Source: Thermodesulfovibrionia bacterium
GTDB taxonomy: Bacteria > Nitrospirota > Thermodesulfovibrionia > UBA6902
Assembly (NCBI GenBank): GCA_020057065.1
Contig: JAGVGM010000164.1
Span: forward strand, 1 to 34,808
Direction of reading: 5' to 3'
DNA length: 34,808 nt
This document shows positions 27,619 through 34,808 of the stretch, piece by piece (the stretch's first letter is position 1; each line of letters opens with the position of its first letter). The notes beneath the pieces are model-generated. The model did no database searches. It was not told the origin of the DNA and saw only the letters and a list, made by a program, of their open reading frames with translations. Both the position numbers and the translations under genes were made by a program.

Positions 27619-28659
27619 GTTGTATACGCTGAGCGTATCAAGGACATAGCGAGCTTTGAAGGCGTTAGGGATAACCAGCTTATAGGTTATGGACTTGTGG
27701 TAGGACTTGACGGGTCAGGAGACAAGGGACAAGCGGCGAAGCAGGGTATTATCAATATGCTGAACAGGATGGGACTGACTATTAATGCTAACGATCTGAA
27801 ATCAAAAAACATAGCAGCGGTAGTGGTTACAGCGGCGCTTCCTCCGTTTGCAAAACCGGGTATTAAAATTGATGCGCTTGTATCAACTATTGGCGATGCC
27901 AAAAGTATTCAGGGCGGAACACTGCTTCTTACCCCCCTCAAGGGTCCTGACGGCAAGGTCTATGGCCTTGCCCAGGGCCCTGTTTCAATTGGTGGTTTTG
28001 CTGCAGCGGGGGCGGGCGCTGCGTCACAGAAGAACCACCCCTCGGCGGGGAAAGTCCCGGGAGGAGTAACCATTGAAAAAGAGCCGCAGTTTATTCTCGG
28101 AAATGGAAACGATATCAGGCTCTTCCTTCATAAAGCTGATTTTACTACTGCAGACATGGTTTCAAGGCAGATAAACAGTTTATTGAACGGGAACCATGCT
28201 GCTGCAATAGATTCTTCATCAGTAAGACTGTTGATACCTTCAGAATATAGAGAGAATATCGTCGGATTGATCACAAAGATTGAAATGCTGGACGTTAAAG
28301 TTGATATGCCTGCAAAGGTTGTCATCAATGAAAGAACAGGGACGATCGTTATTGGCGAGAATGTGACAATATCTCCGGTAGCTATTGCACATGGTTCAAT
28401 CTCAATTGAGATCAGGGAAACGCCCGAGGTGTCACAACCTCTTCCTTTTGCGCCTGATAAAGCAGAAACCGTTACAGTGCCGAGAACAGATATTACAGTT
28501 CAGGAGCAGAAGGGATCGCTTGTGCAGATCTCCGGGGTAACATTGGGTGAAATAATAAAGGCATTGAATGCGTTAGGTGTGACTCCGAGAGACCTAATCT
28601 CAATAATTCAGGCGTTAAAGGCTTCTGGTGCATTAAAAGCTGAAGTAGAAATAATATAA
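27505..28659 (+). CDS. flgI: Flagellar P-ring protein FlgI
   Basis: ERIKDIASFEGVRDNQLIGYGLVVGLDGSGDKG; ORF also open from GTG 27484. Confidence 0.96.
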   Translation: MKSKKLTIEVRSQKPEVGRIVKWLFILFLVTCHSSLVTVVYAERIKDIASFEGVRDNQLIGYGLVVGLDGSGDKGQAAKQGIINMLNRMGLTINANDLKSKNIAAVVVTAALPPFAKPGIKIDALVSTIGDAKSIQGGTLLLTPLKGPDGKVYGLAQGPVSIGGFAAAGAGAASQKNHPSAGKVPGGVTIEKEPQFILGNGNDIRLFLHKADFTTADMVSRQINSLLNGNHAAAIDSSSVRLLIPSEYRENIVGLITKIEMLDVKVDMPAKVVINERTGTIVIGENVTISPVAIAHGSISIEIRETPEVSQPLPFAPDKAETVTVPRTDITVQEQKGSLVQISGVTLGEIIKALNALGVTPRDLISIIQALKASGALKAEVEII

Positions 28660-28674
28660 TAAAGAGGTTAAGAA

Positions 28675-29028
28675 GTGGACGGATCAGGTGTTGAATTATT
28701 AAAAAATAATCTACAGAATATACAGCAGAACACGCAGAAGGCTGGTCGAATTGCTGAATCCGGAATACGGAATTCAAAATCCGATATTAAGAAAGTTGCC
28801 AGGGAAATGGAGTCCCTTTTTATATATGAATTAATGAAAGTGATGAGAAAAACGACAGAAACAATGTCAGCAAATAATAAAGGGCTTGGGAATGAGACTT
28901 ATATGGATATTTTTGATCAGGAGATATCAAAAGTCATGTCCGAAAAGGGCATAGGCATTCAGGATGCGATAGTGAACTGGCTTGACAGAAGACCTCAGAA
29001 TAAAGAAAATGACAATGATAATAAATAA
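28675..29028 (+). CDS. flgJ: FlgJ-type rod-binding protein (no muramidase domain)
   Basis: VAREMESLFIYELMKVMRKT...YMDIFDQEISKVMSEKGIGIQDAI; GTG start; only 117 aa. Confidence 0.88.
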   Translation: MDGSGVELLKNNLQNIQQNTQKAGRIAESGIRNSKSDIKKVAREMESLFIYELMKVMRKTTETMSANNKGLGNETYMDIFDQEISKVMSEKGIGIQDAIVNWLDRRPQNKENDNDNK

Positions 29029-29034
29029 TAAACC

Positions 29035-29061
29035 TAAAGAAAATGTAAAAAGTGCCGATAA
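29035..29061 (+). promoter_or_regulatory. sigma-28 promoter upstream of flgM
   Basis: TAAA-N15-GCCGATAA, perfect to consensus. Confidence 0.85.
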
Positions 29062-29127
29062 GAGATACAGGAAGTGTAAAAATAAATTACACCACCTGAT
29101 AACATAAATGACACAAAGGGGGTTAAG

Positions 29128-29421
29128 ATGAAGATTGATGGAAATAGTCCAGTTGAAAGAAAAGATTTGTACAGCGGCGTTCATGAAGTAGACAAGCATC
29201 AGGAAACAAAAAAGAAAAATGATGTTGAAAAAGCAGACGCCGAAAAGGACAAGATCAGCCTGTCGGGAAAGGCAAAGGAGATAAGTGAACTTAAAGCGAC
29301 AATTGATCAGCTTCCGGATGTGAGAACAGATAAGATTGACGCCGTTAAACATGCAATTGACACCGGTAATTATAATATTGACGCCCGTAAGATAGCACAA
29401 AAGATACTGGAAGAACTATGA
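29128..29421 (+). CDS. flgM: Anti-sigma-28 factor FlgM
   Basis: DKISLSGKAKEISELKATIDQLPDVRTDKIDAVKHAIDTGNYNIDARKIAQKIL. Confidence 0.93.
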   Translation: MKIDGNSPVERKDLYSGVHEVDKHQETKKKNDVEKADAEKDKISLSGKAKEISELKATIDQLPDVRTDKIDAVKHAIDTGNYNIDARKIAQKILEEL

Positions 29422-29873
29422 CATTTGACAGAGCAGTTATCAGTATTCTTAAAGAGCAGATCAGCGCTTATAAGATGCTCCTTGAACTTTTAAAAAAAGA
29501 GAGGGAGAGTCTTGTAAATTTTGATGCGGAAAAGGTCGAAGAGGTATCAAAAGAGAAAGATACAGTAGTAATGAGGCTGCGGCTTTTGGAAGAGGAAAGG
29601 GTGAGGTTGATAGAGAAATTTGCTGAAGACAACAATCTTTCGTGTAATATAAATCTTGAGAAAATGGCTAAACACACAGGTGATGACACCTTTTCAGTAT
29701 TACGCTCCCAGATGCTTTCACTTCTTCAGAGCATTGATGATATGAATAAATTTAACAGTATTTTGATTAATCGTTCGCTCAGATATATCAGGACCACAAC
29801 TAATTTTTTTAATTCATTTACAACACAGCATATACCTCAAACCACGGGTGTGCTTTTGTCAAAGGAAACATAA
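29418..29873 (+). CDS. flgN: Flagellar export chaperone FlgN
   Basis: Coiled-coil ~150 aa between flgM and flgK; LLKKERESLVNFDAEKVEEVSKEKD. Confidence 0.85.
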   Translation: MTFDRAVISILKEQISAYKMLLELLKKERESLVNFDAEKVEEVSKEKDTVVMRLRLLEEERVRLIEKFAEDNNLSCNINLEKMAKHTGDDTFSVLRSQMLSLLQSIDDMNKFNSILINRSLRYIRTTTNFFNSFTTQHIPQTTGVLLSKET

Positions 29874-31499
29874 ATGTCACTTCTCGGACTTTTTGATATA
29901 GGCAAATCTGCAATTCTTTCGAACCAGGTTGCAATGAACGCTATAAGCAACAACATTGCAAATGTTAATACAGAGGGTTACAGCCGACAGGAAGTAGTGC
30001 TTGAAACAACCGCCGGCGTTCAGGTAAGGGGTGATTATCTCGGCAGGGGGGTCCGAATTGCCGGGATAACAAGGCACTATGACAGGTTTATGCAGTTGCA
30101 GATCATCGGGCAGAATCAGAGTTATGGAAGATCATACTCCCTGGATCAGGGCCTAAGTCATGTTGAGCAGATATTCAATGAAGCAAAGGGATTGGGATTG
30201 TTTGATTCGTTACAGGATTACTTTAATGCATGGCAGGGAGTGGCAACGGACCCTGAAGGTCAGCCTCAAAGGATCACCTTGCTTCAGAAAGCAAAAGCGC
30301 TTATACAGAATGCAAAACAGATAGAGAGGGATATCTCGGATGCATTGAAGAACGCAAATGATGAGATCGCTAATGTTGTTGACCGTACAAATACGATAAC
30401 ATCGCAGCTTACTCAATTAAATGGAAAGATTGCTGAGGTTGAGGCGGGAAAATCCGACCAACAGGCAAGTTTTTTAAGAGATCAAAGGGATGAACTACTC
30501 AATGACCTTGCTGAACAAATAGACTTTTCATGGTATGAGGACGATAATGGATATATCACGGTCATGATAGGCGGGAAAAGTCTTGTTACGCCCGAGAAGG
30601 CGTATCAGCTTTCCACTTCAGTGGACATAGAAGGAAACAGAAGTGTAACCTTTGACGGAGAAGATTTAACATCTTTATTCGAGAAAGGCCGGCTTGCCGG
30701 AAATATCGCCGTAAGGGATGAAGTAAAGACAGATACACTGACGAGTCTCAGAAAATTGATCGCTTCCATTATCAAAGAAACAAACTCAATGCACAGCTCC
30801 GGATATGGCCTTGACGGTTCAACAGGAAATGATTTTTTTGATCCTCTGCAGATATACACACTCGATTATTCTTCGGGCGGATATATATCATCTGCAACAG
30901 TCAACGATCCTTCCGCACTCACTCTTGATGAATATGATATAAATTTTACAGACGCCTCTACTTACGACATAATAAATAATGCAACAGGCGTAACTGTCGC
31001 GTCCGGACAAACTTATTCTGCCGGGAGTACGATCACTTTCGATGGTATCGATGTAGTTATCGACGGCTCTCCTGCTGCCGCCGACAGTTTTCTTATAAGC
31101 CCTCTCAGGGGCGTAATTAATAACGTTGATGTTGCAATAACAGATACACGACAGATCGCGGCAGCGTCTTCTGCCCTGACCCTGCCTGGTGATAATACTA
31201 ATGCATTACAGTTGTTTCAGTTGTCTCAGTCAGGCATTTCAGATCTCAGCGGCGCCACATTCGAAGGTTTTTACCGCGGGATTGTCTCAAACGTCGGCGT
31301 TGACAGCAAGGCGGCGGCAGACAGTCTTACGTATGATAGCAATCTACTGTTCGAGCTGGAAAAGAAGAGGGAGGAAATATCAGGGGTTTCTCTCGATGAG
31401 GAGGCAGCCAATCTTATAAGGTATCAGAGGGCTTTCGAGGCAGGGGCGCGAATAATAAAAATAACAGATGAGTTGCTGCAGATGGTAATAGATTTATGA
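29874..31499 (+). CDS. flgK: Hook-associated protein FlgK
   Basis: SLLGLFDIGKSAILSNQVAMNAISNNIANVNTEGYSRQEVVL; C-terminal SGVSLDEEAANLIRYQRAFEAGARIIKITDELLQMVI. Confidence 0.96.
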   Translation: MSLLGLFDIGKSAILSNQVAMNAISNNIANVNTEGYSRQEVVLETTAGVQVRGDYLGRGVRIAGITRHYDRFMQLQIIGQNQSYGRSYSLDQGLSHVEQIFNEAKGLGLFDSLQDYFNAWQGVATDPEGQPQRITLLQKAKALIQNAKQIERDISDALKNANDEIANVVDRTNTITSQLTQLNGKIAEVEAGKSDQQASFLRDQRDELLNDLAEQIDFSWYEDDNGYITVMIGGKSLVTPEKAYQLSTSVDIEGNRSVTFDGEDLTSLFEKGRLAGNIAVRDEVKTDTLTSLRKLIASIIKETNSMHSSGYGLDGSTGNDFFDPLQIYTLDYSSGGYISSATVNDPSALTLDEYDINFTDASTYDIINNATGVTVASGQTYSAGSTITFDGIDVVIDGSPAAADSFLISPLRGVINNVDVAITDTRQIAAASSALTLPGDNTNALQLFQLSQSGISDLSGATFEGFYRGIVSNVGVDSKAAADSLTYDSNLLFELEKKREEISGVSLDEEAANLIRYQRAFEAGARIIKITDELLQMVIDL

Positions 31500-32374
31500 G
31501 AATTACTTCTTTTGCGATATTTAATCAGATGACAAGGGCCTTGCAGGATGGAATGAAGAAAATGTCTCTCTATTCTGAAAGGCTTTCTTCAGGCAAGAAG
31601 ATCAACAAACCGTCAGATGACGTATACGGGATGATGAATGCAATGGGCTATAAGGTAACTTTAAATGAGATCGACCAGTACAAGAAGAATATAGATAACG
31701 CAGACAGCCAGTTGGGCCTTACGGAAACGGTCATGTCCTCAGTAGGTGATATATTATCACGTGCCAGAGAGCTTGCAGTACAAGGTTCGACAGGCACACA
31801 AACTCCTGCAAACAGGGCATCTATAGCACAGGAGATAGCCAGTTTGAGAGACGAAGCGCTAAGGCTTTCCCAGACACAATTCAGGGACAGATATATATTC
31901 TCGGGCTATAAAACAGATACGACGCCGTTTGACGCGAGTTTTAACTATCAGGGAGATGCTAATGAAATAAATGTATTGATCGACAGGGATTCAACAATAG
32001 CTTTGAACGTTACAGGAGACGAAGCATTCAGCTCCGGAGGTGAAACATATTTCGAGACCCTTGATAATCTTTATAATGCGCTTATAAATGACCAGACATC
32101 TATTATACAGGCGTCTATCACGTTGATTGATAATGCAACCGGTCAGGTTGCCAATGTACGCGCTGATATCGGCGCCAGAATGAATTCTATAGAAAAGCTG
32201 AAATCAACACACGAAGACAGAGATACTGCTTTAAAGACTTTGCTTGCAAGTACTGAAGATGATGATATCGCAGTGACCATAAGTGAGCTTACAAAGACTC
32301 AGGTTTCTCTTGAATCTTTAAGGGCCTCTGGCGCGAAGGTTATGTCACAGTCGCTGATGGATTTTTTAGATTAG
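31496..32374 (+). CDS. flgL: Hook-associated protein FlgL
   Basis: [53 protein letters not shown]; flagellin-like C-terminus. Confidence 0.95.
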   Translation: MRITSFAIFNQMTRALQDGMKKMSLYSERLSSGKKINKPSDDVYGMMNAMGYKVTLNEIDQYKKNIDNADSQLGLTETVMSSVGDILSRARELAVQGSTGTQTPANRASIAQEIASLRDEALRLSQTQFRDRYIFSGYKTDTTPFDASFNYQGDANEINVLIDRDSTIALNVTGDEAFSSGGETYFETLDNLYNALINDQTSIIQASITLIDNATGQVANVRADIGARMNSIEKLKSTHEDRDTALKTLLASTEDDDIAVTISELTKTQVSLESLRASGAKVMSQSLMDFLD

Positions 32375-32403
32375 CTGTTAGCTGTCAGCCAAAAGGAGGC
32401 AGG

Positions 32404-32634
32404 ATGCTGGTTTTGACAAGGAAGTCAGAAGAATCAATAAACATCGGTGATGATATTACTATCACTATCGTTGAGATAAAAGGAAATTCGGTGAGGTTAG
32501 GCATAAAGGCGCCTGCCAATCTTAAAATCTACAGAAAAGAACTGTATGAAAAAATAAAACAGGAAAATCTGCTTTCATCAAATCTTTTCATAGACGAGTT
32601 CAAGAAAATAAATAAAGCGCTGAGGTCAAAATGA
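32404..32634 (+). CDS. csrA: RNA-binding regulator CsrA
   Basis: [37 protein letters not shown]. Confidence 0.97.
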   Translation: MLVLTRKSEESINIGDDITITIVEIKGNSVRLGIKAPANLKIYRKELYEKIKQENLLSSNLFIDEFKKINKALRSK

Positions 32635-33041
32635 TAAAGTTCAGTTCATCCAGATTTGGCGATTTAGAGACTAAAGAAGAAAAAGTTATTAATTTTTCTG
32701 AGGGACTTGTAGGGCTTCCTGATCTGAAACGTTTTATTGTTATTGACCACAAGGACACCCCTGTTAAATGGCTTCAGTCCATTGATGATCCTGACATGGC
32801 ATTTATTGTTGCTTCGCCTGATACTATGACAAGCGAATATTCGATAGATTTAGATAAGACGGTAAGGCAATACCTCCAGCTCGAAAATGATAATGATCTT
32901 GTTGTGCTTTTGATCCTGAGAGTCAGCGGAGAAGATGTTATAGCCAATCTTCAGGGACCCTTAATTATAAATGCGCAGAATATGAGGGGTATTCAGATAG
33001 TTTTAGAGAACCCGAAGAAATCCTGCCAGAAAACAGGCTGA
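32631..33041 (+). CDS. fliW: Flagellar assembly factor FliW
   Basis: [45 protein letters not shown]; 4-nt overlap with csrA. Confidence 0.95.
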   Translation: MIKFSSSRFGDLETKEEKVINFSEGLVGLPDLKRFIVIDHKDTPVKWLQSIDDPDMAFIVASPDTMTSEYSIDLDKTVRQYLQLENDNDLVVLLILRVSGEDVIANLQGPLIINAQNMRGIQIVLENPKKSCQKTG

Positions 33042-33284
33042 CACCTAACGCCTTTCGTATCATTTTTCTTATGATGATTTTCCTCTGAGTCCTCTGTGGT
33101 GAAATTATATGGTTTCATGCTCCCCTGCCTTTGAAGATTTTTATGTAACTGAAGGGTTAAATTTTTATAACTTTTTTCCTTGACATCACCATGTTCGTTC
33201 TTCATAATACGTGAGTGGGGATACATAAAACCGGTTATCAAGTTTGTTGAAGCACAAATCCCATTGTATGAATTAAAAGTTGTG

Positions 33285-33320
33285 AATAAGTAATAAATAA
33301 CAGTGTCCCCTATTACTTAT
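33285..33320. repeat. Inverted repeat in fliW-rhs intergenic region
   Basis: aataagtaata...tattacttatt, 11-bp perfect arms around aataacagtgtcccc. Confidence 0.7.
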
Positions 33321-33421
33321 TGGCACATTGTAGGATGTTTAATATTAAACATTCAATCTAATACCTGTTATCGGATAAGTTGGCAACATAACATAATTTA
33401 TTTCATCAAGGAGGTAATCGT

Positions 33422-34336
33422 ATGAAAAGAGTTTTAGGATTACTGGTTTGTGCATCATTTACAATTATTCTCTTAATAGGGACTGTCTTTGCAGGTCAAA
33501 AGGTTTACTTTTATCATACAGATGCAGCAGGGACACCGGTTGCAATAACAGATGCAAATGGTAATGTCGTGTGGCGGGCAGACTACAAACCTTTTGGAGA
33601 GGTGCAGAGCATCACAGGTACCATCGAAAATAATAATCAATTTATAGGTAAGGAAAAGGACAAAGAGACAGGGCTTCACAACGTCGGGGTGAGGCAACTG
33701 AAAGACGAAATCGGCAGATTTATCTCACCAGACCCAGTGGGGCCAGTTGACCCAAGGACAAGCAAGACAAATGAGAACATTCTTCTCAATCCACAATTGC
33801 TGAACAAATATAGTTATTCAGTAAATAACCCCTATAGATATCTCGACCCTAATGGAAAATGGCCGGAGCAAGTTCATAATGCTATCATTACCAGTGCATT
33901 TTCTGGAGGGAAGTATAGATTATCTGAAAGTGCAAGAACTGCTTTGATGAGAGGAAGTGCTAATGCTGATTCAAGAGAATATCAAGATACCGGACACTCT
34001 TATATGCATGCCATGACAGCACCAGGTCAATCTTCTCAAGATGCTGAAAAGATAATGAATAATTTTATCAAGCAGAAAGTAGGCGAATACAAAACGCTGA
34101 TGTCTCAAGGGAACTCAGATAAAGCATATGAAGCGTTAGGCATGGCGATGCACCCGCTTATGGATGCTACATCTCCTTCTCATGAAGGGATGCAAACTTG
34201 GAATTCTCCTTTAACTCATCCAATAGAAGCTTTAGAACATAGAAGAGGGGAAACATCTGATGTATTCAATTCTAATCCGGATTATTTAGGAAAATCTACA
34301 GACGTACTAAGAAAGTTCTATGAAAATAATAAGTAG
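33422..34336 (+). CDS. Secreted mini-Rhs protein with zinc phospholipase C/S1-P1 nuclease-like C-terminal domain
   Basis: Signal peptide (MKRVLGLLVCASFTIILLIGTVFAG), RHS core features (FYHTDAAGTPVAITDANGNVVW, GRFISPDPVG, NKYSYSVNNPYRYLDPNGK) and tail with GMAMHPLMDATSPSHEG (HxxxDx5H). aggagg precedes ATG. Confidence 0.8.
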   Translation: MKRVLGLLVCASFTIILLIGTVFAGQKVYFYHTDAAGTPVAITDANGNVVWRADYKPFGEVQSITGTIENNNQFIGKEKDKETGLHNVGVRQLKDEIGRFISPDPVGPVDPRTSKTNENILLNPQLLNKYSYSVNNPYRYLDPNGKWPEQVHNAIITSAFSGGKYRLSESARTALMRGSANADSREYQDTGHSYMHAMTAPGQSSQDAEKIMNNFIKQKVGEYKTLMSQGNSDKAYEALGMAMHPLMDATSPSHEGMQTWNSPLTHPIEALEHRRGETSDVFNSNPDYLGKSTDVLRKFYENNK

Positions 34337-34655
34337 TAAAAAGATGCTATATTATGCCCTGATTAATTTTTTTCTTTCTTCCTCTATAGTTTTTATAGTG
34401 TGGTATACCGCCAGATTCCGAACAGGCATACTTCATTTTTTAGGGCTTATACTTTATGCACCAGGGTTTTATATTCTTTTTCTCACAACTGGACCCAATT
34501 ACGCTATGCACTTTGCTACAGAAAATACATTTCGTTTCGTGAGTTTCATTTTCTACTCACTCCTTATTGGACTGATTCAAATAATAATCTATAAACGGAG
34601 GAAGAAAAAAACACGAATTACAAAAATAAATGAAACCAAAAAATCCGTCAAGTGA
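34320..34655 (+). CDS. Small membrane protein with about three TM segments, candidate immunity protein
   Basis: Overlaps the Rhs gene by 17 nt; hydrophobic segments YYALINFFLSSSIVFIVWY, GILHFLGLILYAPGFYILFLT, FRFVSFIFYSLLIGLIQIIIY; basic C-terminus. Confidence 0.65.
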   Translation: MKIISSKKMLYYALINFFLSSSIVFIVWYTARFRTGILHFLGLILYAPGFYILFLTTGPNYAMHFATENTFRFVSFIFYSLLIGLIQIIIYKRRKKKTRITKINETKKSVK

Positions 34656-34717
34656 AGCGATACAAAACATACTCTGACTTAATTTCAAATTAACTGGTAA
34701 CAGATCATGTTCAATAA

Positions 34718-34746
34718 GCATGATTCCGGCCTCTCCGGGATCATGC
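34718..34746 (+). terminator. Hairpin downstream of the candidate immunity gene
   Basis: gcatgattccgg-N5-ccgggatcatgc (one mismatch) followed by acttctttt. Confidence 0.5.
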
Positions 34747-34808
34747 ACTTCTTTTAAACATGTCTGCACCAAACACTTATAGAGGTTCAATAGCCAGTCT
34801 GGTACATA

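Noticed and set aside
32993-33241. 82-aa minus-strand ORF after fliW
   Set aside because: Covers dispersed-repeat sequence and the antisense end of fliW; no family signature.
33314-33330. TGGCACATTGTAGGAT as sigma-54 promoter for the rhs gene
   Set aside because: No GC at the -12 position with GG-N10 spacing.
34557-34790. 77-aa minus-strand ORF at window end
   Set aside because: Overlaps the candidate immunity gene and a terminator-like hairpin; no recognisable domain.

Overview
The window is dominated by a nearly contiguous flagellar and chemotaxis super-cluster. Its gene layout and dispersed-repeat habits resemble Nitrospirota/Thermodesulfovibrionia-type or deltaproteobacterial genomes; that taxonomy is inference only. 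Order: end of a CARDB-like surface protein, fliK-flgD-flgE (+), an antisense chemotaxis operon (-; HEAT protein-cheR-receiver-cheY-cheA-CheW/CheZ fusion-cheW-cheB), a diguanylate cyclase (-), fliL-M-N-O-P-Q-R-flhB-flhA-flhF-flhG-fliA (+), a 55-aa small ORF, flgF-G-A-H-I-J-flgM-flgN-flgK-flgL-csrA-fliW (+), and an accessory tail. The tail encodes a short secreted Rhs-core protein with a zinc phospholipase C-like C-terminus and an overlapping small membrane protein (candidate immunity). Best leads: (1) a CheW-CheZ fusion keeping both the DxxxQ phosphatase motif and the C-terminal CheY-binding tail; (2) the mini-Rhs/PLC-like toxin, whose predicted self-cleavage point would expose an N-terminal Trp as in zinc PLCs; (3) signal peptides of consecutive exported flagellar proteins (FlgA, FlgH, FlgI, also FliP) that are partly encoded by intergenic-type short repeats, including a 7-nt array in flgA that reads as the same heptapeptide in every frame; (4) consensus sigma-54 and sigma-28 promoters, including an almost leaderless sigma-54 start at fliK. 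All assignments come from reading the sequence; no database search was run.
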